The translations under genes and the position numbers were made by a program. The notes under the pieces are model-generated. The model was not told where the DNA came from, made no database searches, and saw nothing but the letters and a program-made list of their open reading frames with translations. From Canibacter sp052085365 (GTDB taxonomy: Bacteria; Actinomycetota; Actinomycetes; Actinomycetales; Microbacteriaceae), in assembly GCA_052085365.1 (NCBI GenBank), contig JBQDFP010000009.1:21017-85016 (forward strand): a DNA stretch of 64,000 nt. Reading direction: 5' to 3'. Below, one piece after another: positions 44,766-54,529 of the stretch (its first letter is position 1; every line of letters begins with the position of its first letter).

Positions 44766-45914
44766 ATGTTTCTCAGACGAGGGAAAGCGCCCCGAAAGAC
44801 CGAAGCCATCACGAAGATGGGTGCACCCGCACGCGCCGCTTCGCTATGGAGTGATGGGTTTGGAACTGTTGCGTCACGAGCTCTACAGATCATCATTGTG
44901 GTGCTGCTTGCCGGTTCGACCATCTGGGGGCTCCACTTCCTGTCAACGGTCGCGATTCCGATCGTGTTGGCTGTCATCTTCGCGGCAACCTTCAACCCAG
45001 TGATGCGCTGGCTACGCGCGCATAAAGTGCCCTCGTTGCTGGCAACTATTATTGTTTTGTTAGCACTCGTGCTTCTGCTGAGTGGCTTAGGCTATTTGGT
45101 TGCTTGGGCCGTGCGAGACCAGTGGGACGAACTGCAACAGCAAGCGACCGACGGGTTCAATCAGGTGATTGTCTGGGCAAACCAGCTGCCGTTCTCTCCG
45201 ACGGCTGAACAAATTGAATCCTGGCGGGAAACTGCGATTGATTTTCTCACCAGCTCACAATTTGGGTCTGGTGCACTGGCTGGAGTCAGCGTCGTAACGA
45301 ACCTGATCACCGGAATGGTGTTGACCGTTGTCATTCTGTTCTTTTTCTTGAAAGACGGACCACAAATCTGGCGTTTCTTATGCCGCCCGTTCGAAGGCGA
45401 AGCTGCGGACCGTGCTGACCGAATCGGGGACAAAGTTGTCAAGACACTTGGATCCTATGTACGCGGTACAGCAAGTGTCGCCGCAGTTGATGCGATCGGT
45501 ATCGGTATCGGACTGGTCATTTTGCAGGTTCCATTGGCCATTCCGTTGGCGGTGCTCGTGTTCCCGCTCGCGTTTATTCCGATCGTTGGTGCAGTACTAG
45601 CCGGCGTTCTTGCAGCGCTTGTGGCGCTGGTGTCGAACGGGATCGTGAACGCATTACTTGTTGTTGGTGTGGTTGTTCTGGTGAACCAGCTTGAAGGGAA
45701 CTTCCTGCAGCCAGTACTCATGGGGCGCGCGCTCAAACTCCACTCTCTTGTGATTTTGCTTGCGTTGACCATCGGTACAGTGACCGCTCAGATATTGGGT
45801 GCTGTGCTTGCGGTCCCAATTGCTGCGGTTGTGTGGGGAGTCATACAAATCTGGGATGGGCCAGACACACCAGCTCGTTGGGCCCGACCAAAACGGGGAG
45901 AACTGAAGTCTTAG
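44766..45914 (+). CDS. AI-2E family (PerM/YdiK-type) membrane permease
   Basis: The 382-residue protein has about eight transmembrane helices and the family hallmarks: an N-terminal double helix with TVAIPIVLAVIFAATFNPVM, the VVILFFFLKDGPQIWR segment, and the C-terminal NQLEGNFLQPVLMGRALKLH motif. Family members export autoinducer-2 or act as sodium/proton antiporters; the role here is open. AAGGAG precedes the ATG. It ends six bases from the convergent DUF4192 gene. Confidence 0.9.
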   Translation: MFLRRGKAPRKTEAITKMGAPARAASLWSDGFGTVASRALQIIIVVLLAGSTIWGLHFLSTVAIPIVLAVIFAATFNPVMRWLRAHKVPSLLATIIVLLALVLLLSGLGYLVAWAVRDQWDELQQQATDGFNQVIVWANQLPFSPTAEQIESWRETAIDFLTSSQFGSGALAGVSVVTNLITGMVLTVVILFFFLKDGPQIWRFLCRPFEGEAADRADRIGDKVVKTLGSYVRGTASVAAVDAIGIGIGLVILQVPLAIPLAVLVFPLAFIPIVGAVLAGVLAALVALVSNGIVNALLVVGVVVLVNQLEGNFLQPVLMGRALKLHSLVILLALTIGTVTAQILGAVLAVPIAAVVWGVIQIWDGPDTPARWARPKRGELKS

Positions 45915-45920
45915 ACGAGT

Positions 45921-47189
45921 TCATGCTGCAAGATCTTCTTGAGCAGAATTATGCTCGCGAAGGATCCAAGCGGGATGTTGACGTGCGGCAATAAGGTCGG
46001 CCACCACGTGTAAGAAGCACACGTGCCCATTGCGGTGTGGATGAGTTTCAGTCCGTTTCAATATGTCTGTTGCGACACCGGTCATACCGAGCAGCCACCA
46101 GGAAAATACACGTAGCGCTTGAATCTGCGGTTGAAGCCGGCTGGGCGCATAGGCACACAGTGTGCCCAAATATTCGCAGAAGAGCCTGAGATGTGTGGTG
46201 TCCGGCCGTTCATTACCGAGTTCTGCCAGTACAGTGCTCAGTATTCTTTGCCGGACGGCCGTATCAAAAAGTTTCCCACTGGGTGCACGCATAAGGAACT
46301 CTCTCATGGTCACACCGTGCAGGTCGAGACTCTCAGTAATGAGGTCCAGGCATCCATCCGTGGTGAGAGACGCAACGAAGGCCGCATTTAACCAGTGTTC
46401 CTCTCGTTGTATTGCAGCGATCAGCTTGGCGTGGATGGTGTGCTTCGTTTGTGCGGGTGAACCAAGATTTATTTCACGCCAGAGCGGAGTGATCGATGTG
46501 ATGTCTGTGACCGTTTTTGTTGGATCCTGAGTTTGTCTGGGCCATGGCGACGCACGGTGGCAGGAGCGGTGGACGGCCGCAGCTACGTCATTCCATACCT
46601 CAGGAAGTTGAGCTACATGAGACAGATTATCGATGGGCCGGTCGATTCGAGCAGTGCATTCGAGCGCTACGTCAGAGTTGCGCACCTCTGTAAGTGGATG
46701 CCCACCCAACGGTGTTGAACCATCAGGGTGATAGCTCGCCCACGATGTCTCAGAGACGCAGACCGCTTCAACAGTTTCGCGACCGGTGAGAGAGACCTCT
46801 GCCTGACAGACCTTGATGAGGTCTGTGCCTGGAAGGGTGTCCGGGGTAGTGATTGCCTGGGCGGTGTAATAGAGCAGCGCAATCTGATCGATGTCGCGAA
46901 GCTCCCGCACCATTCCCGCGAGCGTTTGTGCAACTTCTTTATAGACCGCGTCCTGTGAGCCTGAAGAGGCTGGTTTCGATTTGACGGACGTCGGTTCTGG
47001 AATCGCGATGCGAAAGGCGCCGCGGCTGCGCTTCCTACTCAAGAGGATAACAACGACACTGTTCGTCACGGTATAGCCGAGCAGAAACGGTGCCGCAGCC
47101 ACGAGGTCTCGTGCGCTAGAACACGTAACAGCAGATGAGAATGGCGATGAGGATGAAGGAGTCATGCTCAGAAGCATGCAAGAACTCAT
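45921..47189 (-). CDS. DUF4192 family protein
   Basis: The product matches the actinobacterial DUF4192 pattern, starting with DLVAAAPFLLGYTVTNSVVVILL and continuing with a domain of about 350 residues. No function is established for the family. The frame is open to a TTG at 47225, but none of the early starts has a ribosome-binding site; ATG 47189 is used, and ATG 47177 or 47165 would also keep the conserved domain. Codons and composition do not stand out. Confidence 0.75.
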   Translation of the reverse strand: MSSCMLLSMTPSSSSPFSSAVTCSSARDLVAAAPFLLGYTVTNSVVVILLSRKRSRGAFRIAIPEPTSVKSKPASSGSQDAVYKEVAQTLAGMVRELRDIDQIALLYYTAQAITTPDTLPGTDLIKVCQAEVSLTGRETVEAVCVSETSWASYHPDGSTPLGGHPLTEVRNSDVALECTARIDRPIDNLSHVAQLPEVWNDVAAAVHRSCHRASPWPRQTQDPTKTVTDITSITPLWREINLGSPAQTKHTIHAKLIAAIQREEHWLNAAFVASLTTDGCLDLITESLDLHGVTMREFLMRAPSGKLFDTAVRQRILSTVLAELGNERPDTTHLRLFCEYLGTLCAYAPSRLQPQIQALRVFSWWLLGMTGVATDILKRTETHPHRNGHVCFLHVVADLIAARQHPAWILREHNSAQEDLAA

Positions 47190-47291
47190 ACTGACGTAAG
47201 CGCGCGTCTGACGTGCTGTGGACAACTGAGTGTCAGCTGCACGCGCTTCTTGGCGTGCACAACAGAATATTGCTGGGCCGAACCAGTAAAA

Positions 47292-47771
47292 CTATGAAGC
47301 TTCTGGCCCAGTTGAGTCGAACTGTGTGAGATCAGACTCGAGCGCTACCCATGCGAGCATGGCGCATTTCACACGCATCACAAATTTGCCGACGCCTTGG
47401 AACGCCACTGCGTCACCCAACGGTTCGTCGTCTGCGATACCGACACCTTTTGAACGAAGCATCTCTCGAAAGAGACCGATCCGTTCAGTTGCGTCTGCGA
47501 CAGTCCAAGTCTCATCACGCACCATTTGGGACAGAATCGAAGCAGATGCGGTCGAGATCGAGCACCCTTGACCTTCCCAAGCAAGCTTTTCAATAACTCC
47601 GGTCTCACGGTTCATTGCGATGCGAAGCGTGATCTCGTCACCGCAGCTTGGGTTGTATTCGTGATGCTCGAAGGTCTCGGTGCCTGCGGGCGGCTCGAGT
47701 TCGCCGCGGCCGATGGGACGCTTCGAATGGTCGAGAATGAGCTCCTGGTAGAGCGAGTCAAGTCCGTTCAC
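47292..47771 (-). CDS. sufU: Fe-S cluster assembly scaffold/sulfurtransferase SufU
   Basis: The 159-residue protein carries the three conserved cysteine segments YNPSCGDEI, GQGCSIS and RVKCAMLAW. SufU receives persulfide from SufS. GAGGT lies eight bases before the GTG at 47771. It is 34 bases downstream of sufS, so the two form an operon; the remaining suf genes are not in the window. Confidence 0.95.
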   Translation of the reverse strand: MNGLDSLYQELILDHSKRPIGRGELEPPAGTETFEHHEYNPSCGDEITLRIAMNRETGVIEKLAWEGQGCSISTASASILSQMVRDETWTVADATERIGLFREMLRSKGVGIADDEPLGDAVAFQGVGKFVMRVKCAMLAWVALESDLTQFDSTGPEAS

Positions 47772-47805
47772 TTTTTAATACCTCGTTTGGAAACGCTGGT
47801 GAGCG

Positions 47806-49119
47806 TTAGTCAATTTGAAAATAGCGCAGTGCGTCAGATACTCCTGAAACGAAGCGATCCACCTCTGCTTCTGTTGTGGTGGCATGCACACTCGCGCGAA
47901 CACTGGATGGCGTTCCGAGCGCACGGTGTAAGGGTTGTGCACAGTGGTGACCGGTCCGAACGAGCACACCCTGGGTATCGAGAACTTGACCCAGGTCGTG
48001 TCCGTGTAGGCCTGCAACTGCAACAGCGGTAAGCGCTACACGTTCGTCGGACTGTGGGCCGAGCAAGCGTACTGAGGACAGACCCTTGAGACCCTCAACG
48101 AGACGAGCAACCAGTTCGTGTTCCCGGCGGGCAACACGATTCATGTTGAGCTCTTGGAGCATGCGAGCAGCCTCACCCAATGCCACCACCTGTGACACTG
48201 GTTGGGTGCCGGGTTCGAATCGGAGCGGGGCCGGAAGATATTCAGCGTGTTCCATCGTCACCTGCGTAATTGCTGAGCCACCCGTACGCGCCGGCGGGAG
48301 TGCGTTCAACACTTCGGTCCGGCCTACCAACACTCCAATACCGTTCGGCCCAAACATCTTATGGCCAGAGAACGCCGCAAAATCAATACCGAGTGCTGAG
48401 AAGTTCACCGGAATGTGCGGCACCGACTGGCATGCGTCGAGCACTGTCAGGGCACGACCCTGTGTTTTGTCGCGGGTAAGTGCCACGAGTTCAGCTACGG
48501 GAGCAACCCAGCCGGTCACGTTTGAGACGTGAGAGAACGCAAAAACCTTCGTCCGAGGGTTCAATGCTTCACTTGCGGCCTCCAGAGACCACGTACCGTG
48601 TTCATTCACCGGAATGTATTTGAGTGTTGCGCCGGTGCGTGCTGCAAGCCGCTGCCAGGGTATGAGGTTCGCATGGTGTTCTGCCTCGGTCACGAGAATT
48701 TCGTCGCCTGCTTCCAGAGCGAACCGTTCGGAACCCGGTACCGCCAGCGCCGAAACCTGTGCGCCAATCGTGGCGTCGGTGAGCGACTGCGCAATCTGGT
48801 TAAGCGCATCGGTAGCTCCGGCGGTCCACACCACTGAATAGTCGCGACCCGCGCCAACGAGAGAAGCAATAGCTTCTCGCGCCTCTTCGAAATCGTTTGT
48901 CGCCTCGCCGACCGCGTTACTCGTACCACGGTGGACGGCCGCATTACGGTGCGTGAGGAATTCACGCTCAACATTCAACACACGCTCCGGACGTTGCGCA
49001 GTTGCCGCGGAGTCCAGATACGCGACGGGTTTTCCGTCAACCTCCGGCAGGTTCGCAAAGTAAGGAAATTCTTGTCGAAGCTCTTCTACTTCTTGTGCGT
49101 TAAATGTCTCCGAGGTCAT
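47806..49119 (-). CDS. sufS: Cysteine desulfurase SufS
   Basis: The 437-residue PLP enzyme takes sulfur from cysteine for Fe-S clusters. The PLP lysine is in FSGHKMFGP, the persulfide cysteine in RTGHHCAQPL, and YLDSAATAQRP and TEAEHHANLIPW are typical. A GACAAT sequence ends six bases before ATG 49119, but the MFS gene ends only 12 bases upstream, so readthrough is also likely. Confidence 0.95.
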   Translation of the reverse strand: MTSETFNAQEVEELRQEFPYFANLPEVDGKPVAYLDSAATAQRPERVLNVEREFLTHRNAAVHRGTSNAVGEATNDFEEAREAIASLVGAGRDYSVVWTAGATDALNQIAQSLTDATIGAQVSALAVPGSERFALEAGDEILVTEAEHHANLIPWQRLAARTGATLKYIPVNEHGTWSLEAASEALNPRTKVFAFSHVSNVTGWVAPVAELVALTRDKTQGRALTVLDACQSVPHIPVNFSALGIDFAAFSGHKMFGPNGIGVLVGRTEVLNALPPARTGGSAITQVTMEHAEYLPAPLRFEPGTQPVSQVVALGEAARMLQELNMNRVARREHELVARLVEGLKGLSSVRLLGPQSDERVALTAVAVAGLHGHDLGQVLDTQGVLVRTGHHCAQPLHRALGTPSSVRASVHATTTEAEVDRFVSGVSDALRYFQID

Positions 49120-49131
49120 GGCCTCATTGTC

Positions 49132-50484
49132 TCACTTCGTCGGACCTATCGGGGGTTCGTCACTTAGCGCTTGGCGAACATGCCCTTCGCCGGGAGTCAG
49201 CAACTCGGCTGTTTCTTGCAGTGGCGTATCGTCAGTGTTCACCAATATCGGTTCTGTTTCACCGGTTGTTTCAGGCCCTGGCGGCGTCCAGAAAAAGTTG
49301 AGGGCCCCGGCCGCAAAAATACAGAACCCGCCAGCAACAGGTACTAGAAGCGCCGCCCACGTGCCGTAGATCTCGGCAAGTGAACCGGTTGCGGCTGCTG
49401 CGAGTGACTGCCCCAACACCAGACCAGAGCTGAGCGCCGTCATCACTGTTGCAGACCGGCCACGTGGGCTCCTATCCGCAGCGAAAGCGTAAAACGTGAC
49501 CAATACCGGGCCGATACCGATACCGGTGACCAACAGCGAGATCACAATGCCCGACGGAGTATGCCACACGCTCAACAACGCAGTTCCGACCGCGAGAAGT
49601 GCGCCAAAGACGAGCCACCGCCACCGCTTCGGGAAACGGGGTGAGAACCATGAGACTGATAGCGCCAATATTGCGGAGCCCACACCCATGATTCCGTACC
49701 ACAGGCCCGCAGACTCCGCGTCGCCGTGATCGCCCATGAGCGCGGTAAGGGCGGTCAGCACACTGCCGAACAAGACCCCCATGAATGTTGTACCCAACAC
49801 GACCACAACAACACCGAATCGGAACACGTCACGTAATGGATCGACCTCATCGGCGCGGGAAGATTTTGGAATCACCGGAGGCGTCGTGTGGTGGAACGCG
49901 AACGCGTACCCGGCGATCACTGTCAGTGCCGCAGCCACAATCAACGGCAGCCATGCGTTAAAGAGTGTTGCGAGCAGGCCCACAGAAACCGGCCCGAACA
50001 CAAAACTGACTTCATCCAGTGTTGAATCGATTGCGAACGCCTGCCCAAACAGTTTCGGCCGTCGCCGTTTCTCAGCCCCATTTTGTATGACGTGAACGAG
50101 TCGTGCACGCGACATTGGGGACATCTGTGGGGCAGTTGCGCCGACCAAAAACCCCAGCACAAACACGACCCAGTCCGCTGCCGACGTGTACGCCACCCAT
50201 GCGAGCGCTGAGATCGCAACTGTATTGAGCGTGCCAGTGACCAAAATTGTGATGCGCTGCCCGTATCGATCAGCGCAGCCTCCAATTACCGGAGCAAAAC
50301 ACGCAGACCCAATCCCCACGAACGCAGAGTTAATTCCAGCTGTTTGCACTGATCCACGCGCCACAACAATCAACGTGAGCACACCAATCACCATCATTGC
50401 GTACGGGAATCGTGCGAGAAATGCGAGCGGGAAATATTCCGGTCCCGTGAGGCGAAACAGTGATGGCCGGGAAGTTTGAGTCAT
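49132..50484 (-). CDS. Major facilitator superfamily transporter
   Basis: The 450-residue protein has about 12 transmembrane helices and MFS loop features such as CADRYGQRI between TM2 and TM3. A C-terminal hydrophilic tail of about 50 residues is unusual but not rare. It looks like a drug-type exporter, but the substrate is unknown. It is divergent from rsmI across a 47-base gap and probably cotranscribed with sufS-sufU. Confidence 0.85.
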   Translation of the reverse strand: MTQTSRPSLFRLTGPEYFPLAFLARFPYAMMVIGVLTLIVVARGSVQTAGINSAFVGIGSACFAPVIGGCADRYGQRITILVTGTLNTVAISALAWVAYTSAADWVVFVLGFLVGATAPQMSPMSRARLVHVIQNGAEKRRRPKLFGQAFAIDSTLDEVSFVFGPVSVGLLATLFNAWLPLIVAAALTVIAGYAFAFHHTTPPVIPKSSRADEVDPLRDVFRFGVVVVVLGTTFMGVLFGSVLTALTALMGDHGDAESAGLWYGIMGVGSAILALSVSWFSPRFPKRWRWLVFGALLAVGTALLSVWHTPSGIVISLLVTGIGIGPVLVTFYAFAADRSPRGRSATVMTALSSGLVLGQSLAAAATGSLAEIYGTWAALLVPVAGGFCIFAAGALNFFWTPPGPETTGETEPILVNTDDTPLQETAELLTPGEGHVRQALSDEPPIGPTK

Positions 50485-50500
50485 ATTGTTCTTAGAATAC

Positions 50501-50516
50501 CTGTTCAGCGAAACAG
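50501..50516. promoter_or_regulatory. Inverted repeat in the MFS-rsmI divergent gap
   Basis: CTGTT at 50501-50505 is inverted as AACAG at 50512-50516 with a six-base gap. It lies between two divergent genes and upstream of both candidate -10 boxes, so it could bind a regulator. It is short and unmatched. Confidence 0.3.
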
Positions 50517-50518
50517 CA

Positions 50519-50531
50519 TAGGCTTACTAGC
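50519..50531 (+). promoter_or_regulatory. -10 box before rsmI, leaderless start
   Basis: TAGGCT at 50519-50524 ends seven bases before ATG 50532, the same hexamer as before the esterase gene at 29162. No ribosome-binding site is visible. Confidence 0.4.
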
Positions 50532-51377
50532 ATGATCGTTCTGGCCGGCACCCCAATAGGTAACCTCGCTGACGCGTCAGAGCGGCTCAAAGAGACCCTC
50601 GCGACAGCTGACATGATCGCTGCAGAGGACACACGCCGTACTCGGCAACTCATGCAGTTGCTGAATATTTCTACGCGCGCAGATATTGTCCCGCTGCACG
50701 ACCATAACGAGCACAGCAAAGCTGCTGAACTCGTTGAACGTGCTCGGGATGAAACGGTGGTACTCGTCAGTGACGCCGGAATGCCGACCGTTTCTGACCC
50801 CGGTTTTCGTGTCGTTGCCGCAGCTCAAAATTCGGGTGTGCCTGTCTCAGTCGTGCCAGGACCCAGCGCTGTGCTGAGTGCGCTCGCCGTGTCAGGTCTC
50901 GCAACCGATCGGTTTAGTTTTGAGGGCTTTGTTCCCAGAAAAGCCGGAGATCGAGACGCACTGTTACGTGAGCTTGCACAGGAGAAGCGCACGATGGTGT
51001 TCTTTGAGTCTCCGCAGCGGCTCGCATCGTCTCTGCATGATTTTGCGCGAGTTTTCGGCGGGGATCGCGAAGCAGCGGTCTGCAGAGAACTTACGAAAAT
51101 GTATGAAGAAGTGAAACGTGGATCTATTGAAGAACTCGCAGCGTGGGCGAGCGAAGGGGTCCGTGGGGAAATTGTGATTGTTGTTGCCGGCTATCGGGGG
51201 AGTCCCTGGACCATTGAACGTGGTGACGAAGAAGTTGCTGTCTTGGTTTCTGACGGCGTGAGGTTAAAAGCTGCAACGAGGCAGGTGGCTGAAGTATCGG
51301 GCCTACAGGCTCGAGAGCTATACAACAGGGCAGTCGCCCGCCGTGCAGAAGAGGATGTAGATGACTCAAGTGAGTGA
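50532..51377 (+). CDS. rsmI: 16S rRNA (cytidine(1402)-2'-O)-methyltransferase
   Basis: The 281-residue SAM-dependent enzyme methylates the ribose of C1402 in 16S rRNA. Diagnostic segments are LAGTPIGNLADASERL, AAEDTRRTRQLM, VSDAGMPTVSDPGFR and FEGFVPRKAGDR. The last 17 bases overlap the next gene. Confidence 0.95.
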   Translation: MIVLAGTPIGNLADASERLKETLATADMIAAEDTRRTRQLMQLLNISTRADIVPLHDHNEHSKAAELVERARDETVVLVSDAGMPTVSDPGFRVVAAAQNSGVPVSVVPGPSAVLSALAVSGLATDRFSFEGFVPRKAGDRDALLRELAQEKRTMVFFESPQRLASSLHDFARVFGGDREAAVCRELTKMYEEVKRGSIEELAAWASEGVRGEIVIVVAGYRGSPWTIERGDEEVAVLVSDGVRLKAATRQVAEVSGLQARELYNRAVARRAEEDVDDSSE

Positions 51378-51933
51378 CAGCACAGAAGCGAGCAGCACAG
51401 CCGGGAGGTCGAAAGCCACACTGCTATCGCGAGCATACCTGTGGCAGATGGCGGTTCCGTTAGTTTGGTTTGGCCTAGTTGCAGGCATTTCGTTTATTGA
51501 GGCACCTCTGAAGTTTCAGGCCCCCGGCATCACAATTCCTCTGGGGCTGGGAATCGGGCGTCTCGTATTTGCCGTATTAAATGCCGCTGAGGCCGCGTTG
51601 TTGATCGCGTTAGTTGCGGTGCACGTGTGGCCACGCGCGAGTCGCGCGGTGAAGAAACGACTCTGGCTCGTGATCGCCTTGACGGTCACGTTTGTGGCAA
51701 AGGTCGGAATAGTCAGGCCGCCATTGAACTCGCGCACGGACCTGGTGCTTGCAGGTGCTGAGCCCGGCGAGTCGGTGTGGCATTACTGGTACATTGCCGC
51801 AGACCTGGTGACCCTGGTGTTGCTCATTGCTGTGGCAATATCGGCGGGCCGTGCGCTGTGGGTTGCTCAAAGGCAAGCAATCCTGCAGGCGTCGAAGGCC
51901 GCAGCTATTGGCGTCGACAGTCAGCTAAAATAG
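51361..51933 (+). CDS. Uncharacterised four-helix membrane protein
   Basis: The 190-residue protein has hydrophobic segments at about 30-46, 60-85, 98-118 and 138-160. The second helix ends near basic residues and a loop with SRTDLVLAG follows TM3. No family name is certain. GAGGATG before ATG 51361 supports the start, which overlaps the end of rsmI by 17 bases, so it is cotranscribed. Confidence 0.8.
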   Translation: MTQVSDSTEASSTAGRSKATLLSRAYLWQMAVPLVWFGLVAGISFIEAPLKFQAPGITIPLGLGIGRLVFAVLNAAEAALLIALVAVHVWPRASRAVKKRLWLVIALTVTFVAKVGIVRPPLNSRTDLVLAGAEPGESVWHYWYIAADLVTLVLLIAVAISAGRALWVAQRQAILQASKAAAIGVDSQLK

Positions 51934-52046
51934 GGCGGCCCCTCAGGTTTCCAACACCTCGGTTCGACACAATGGACTGATCCGCTTGTAGATTTCTTCG
52001 GCCCCCTGCCTCTGTGCTGTCGTGCTGATCGGAATAAGGAGAATAC

Positions 52047-53042
52047 GTGAAACGCACTCTCGTGCTCATTCCCGCAATTGCACTGGCTGCCTCAATGCTG
52101 GTTGCTTGTTCATCGTCCGACGATCAAAGCGAGTCTTCAGGGCCAACAGATGTCGGGTTTGAATGTGCCGCATCGGGTGCGGTCAGCGACAGTGTGAAAG
52201 TCTCCGGCGATCGCGGCGGTGACCTGAAGATTACAGCTGACACTCCCTCCAGCGTCAAGAAACAGGAATCGACCGTTGCTGAATCTGGAGACGGTCGCGA
52301 AATTGAAGAGGGCGACTCAGTTTCAGTCGTTATTAGTCTCTTCGACGGCGAATCAGGTGACGCTGTCACCTCTGAGGCGACAGCTGTGGGCATCCAAACC
52401 GATCAGGTGCAAGCATGGGTCGGTAATGCGCTTGCCTGCGGTGACTCGAAAGCACGCGTTGTCTCTGCCGCACCTGTCTCAAGCATCTGGGAAGATGTCG
52501 CACAAACTGGGCTTGACAAGCTGAAGCAAGACGGTGACGTCATTATGGTGTTTGATAAGCTCGGCGCACTGCCTAGCGAAGAGGCACCCAAGGACTTGCT
52601 TGAGAAAGCTGACGGCACTGCGCAGCAGGCGCCGGCGGACTACCCAGCGGTCACACTCGCCGACAATGGTGAGCCGACCATTACGATGCCGGAAGGCGCC
52701 GAAGCCCCGAGCGAACTCGAAATTTCGCCGTTGATCGAAGGTGACGGTGAAGAGGTTCAGCCCGGAGATCGTGTCTGGGTGACCTACCGCGGTGTAATCT
52801 GGCGGACCGGCGAAGAGTTTGATTCGAGTTGGAAGACAGGCGAGCCTGCCGGTTTCATTACCATTGAAGTCATTAACGGTTTTCGAGAAGCACTCGAGGG
52901 ACACACTGTCGGCTCGCAAGTTGTGGCAATCATTCCACCTGAAGATGGGTACGGCGCGGACGGACTCGTGCAACGTGGATTTGAACCCGATGATGTGATG
53001 GTGTTTGTGTTTGACATTGTCGGAACCGTGCATGCCGAATAG
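52047..53042 (+). CDS. FKBP-type peptidyl-prolyl isomerase lipoprotein
   Basis: The 331-residue protein has a lipoprotein signal with lipobox LVA-Cys21, a poorly conserved middle, and a C-terminal FKBP domain from about residue 235 (GDGEEVQPGDRVWVTYRG, FREALEGHTVGSQV, PEDGYGADG). It should speed proline isomerisation in proteins outside the membrane. A repeat of the same half-domain may lie at residues 40-180. GTG 52047 follows AAGGAG. It precedes rseP. Confidence 0.9.
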   Translation: MKRTLVLIPAIALAASMLVACSSSDDQSESSGPTDVGFECAASGAVSDSVKVSGDRGGDLKITADTPSSVKKQESTVAESGDGREIEEGDSVSVVISLFDGESGDAVTSEATAVGIQTDQVQAWVGNALACGDSKARVVSAAPVSSIWEDVAQTGLDKLKQDGDVIMVFDKLGALPSEEAPKDLLEKADGTAQQAPADYPAVTLADNGEPTITMPEGAEAPSELEISPLIEGDGEEVQPGDRVWVTYRGVIWRTGEEFDSSWKTGEPAGFITIEVINGFREALEGHTVGSQVVAIIPPEDGYGADGLVQRGFEPDDVMVFVFDIVGTVHAE

Positions 53043-53085
53043 TTCGCGCATCTGAGCGCTAATTTCAACCTGAAACCAGTCGAAT

Positions 53086-54471
53086 ATGCAAGAAGTGTTG
53101 CTCTACATACTCGGAATTTTGATCGTCTTGATCGGAATCGGAGTGTCTATCGGGCTCCACGAAATTGGTCACTTGGTGCCGGCAAAACTGTTCGGTGTGA
53201 AAGTAACTCAATACATGGTCGGTTTCGGCAAGACAATTTGGTCGAAGAAAAAAGGTGACACCGAATATGGCGTGAAACTTCTTCCCCTTGGCGGATATGT
53301 CGCGATGACCGGCATGTATCCGCCGGCAAAACCGGGGGACGCGCCGCGAGCATCAACGACCGGGTTCTTGAACTCAGTCGTTGAAGAGAGCGCTACGGTT
53401 ACAAGAAACCGTGGTGGGCGGGTAGCTGCGCTCGTCGACGATGCACGTTTGGCAAGCGCCGAAACCATTGCAGAAGGTGAAGACCACCGGACTTTTTATC
53501 GGCTTCCTGTCTGGAAGAAGATCATTGTCATGCTTGGTGGTCCGTTTGTGAACCTCATTCTTGCATTTGTGTTTTTCGCAGTACTTGTCAGCGGTATCGG
53601 AGTAGCAACGAGCAGTACCACGATCGGCAGCGTGAGCGAGTGTCTCGTCGCTGCAGGATCCACCCAAACCACGTGCGACAGTGACGACATTGCCGCACCC
53701 GCGGCTGCAGCCGGGATTCAACCGGGTGATCGCATTGAAAAAGTCAACGCAACAGTCATCACCGAATGGGAACAGTTTCGTTCGCTTATTGCAGCACACC
53801 CCGACAGCACACTGAATGTTGTCGTTGAACGTGACAGGCAGCCCGTAGAATTACAGCTCACGCCTGCGCTGAATGAACGTGCTGTTTATGATGATCTCGG
53901 TCGGCCCGTAAACAATGAGGACGGGAAACAGGCGACCGAACAGGTGGGTATGATCGGTGCCTCACCTGCATCAGAAATTCAACAGCAGCCCGTGACAGAA
54001 GTCCCCTCCTATGTTGGTCAAAACATTTCAGCTGTAGCGGGGGTCTTCGCAAAGCTGCCGCAGCGCATGGTGGACGTGTGGAATGCAGCGTTTGGTGCAC
54101 AGGAGCGTGACCCTAACGGCCCCATTAGTGTGGTTGGTGTTGGGCGTATGGCCGGAGAAATTGCGAGCCTCGACACCGCTCCCGTTGTTCAAAAAGTGGG
54201 AGCGTTGGTGAGCCTGTTAGCGGGCCTTAACGTTGCGCTGTTTGTGTTCAATTTGATTCCACTCATGCCACTAGATGGCGGACATATTGCCGGAGCGTTA
54301 TATGAAGGCGCGAAGCGACGGCTTGCGAAGCTGTTTGGCCGTCCGGACCCTGGCCCGGTCGACACCGCAAGAATGGTGCCTGTGACCTTTGTTGTTGTGC
54401 TGTTGCTTGGCGCGATGACACTCCTGCTCGTCTACGCTGACCTCGTGAAGCCCGTGAGTTTATTTGGCTAG
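53086..54471 (+). CDS. rseP: Site-2 protease RseP (M50 family)
   Basis: The 461-residue membrane zinc protease has HEIGH at residues 25-29 and the third-ligand segment PLDGGHI near residue 403. A PDZ domain lies in between, with AAGIQPGDRIEKVNATVI. Such enzymes cut anti-sigma factors and other membrane substrates within the bilayer. The start has no clear ribosome-binding site; ATG 53086 gives a first helix immediately before HEIGH, as expected. The FKBP lipoprotein gene lies just upstream. Confidence 0.94.
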   Translation: MQEVLLYILGILIVLIGIGVSIGLHEIGHLVPAKLFGVKVTQYMVGFGKTIWSKKKGDTEYGVKLLPLGGYVAMTGMYPPAKPGDAPRASTTGFLNSVVEESATVTRNRGGRVAALVDDARLASAETIAEGEDHRTFYRLPVWKKIIVMLGGPFVNLILAFVFFAVLVSGIGVATSSTTIGSVSECLVAAGSTQTTCDSDDIAAPAAAAGIQPGDRIEKVNATVITEWEQFRSLIAAHPDSTLNVVVERDRQPVELQLTPALNERAVYDDLGRPVNNEDGKQATEQVGMIGASPASEIQQQPVTEVPSYVGQNISAVAGVFAKLPQRMVDVWNAAFGAQERDPNGPISVVGVGRMAGEIASLDTAPVVQKVGALVSLLAGLNVALFVFNLIPLMPLDGGHIAGALYEGAKRRLAKLFGRPDPGPVDTARMVPVTFVVVLLLGAMTLLLVYADLVKPVSLFG

Positions 54472-54517
54472 CCTGCGCACGAAGGCATGCGCTGAGCGAA
54501 ATGTCATATCAGGAGCC

Positions 54518-54529
54518 TAGACTGGCAGT
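54518..54529 (+). promoter_or_regulatory. -10 box before the LOG-family gene, leaderless start
   Basis: TAGACT at 54518-54523 ends six bases before GTG 54530. AGCGAA upstream is at best a poor -35. Confidence 0.4.
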
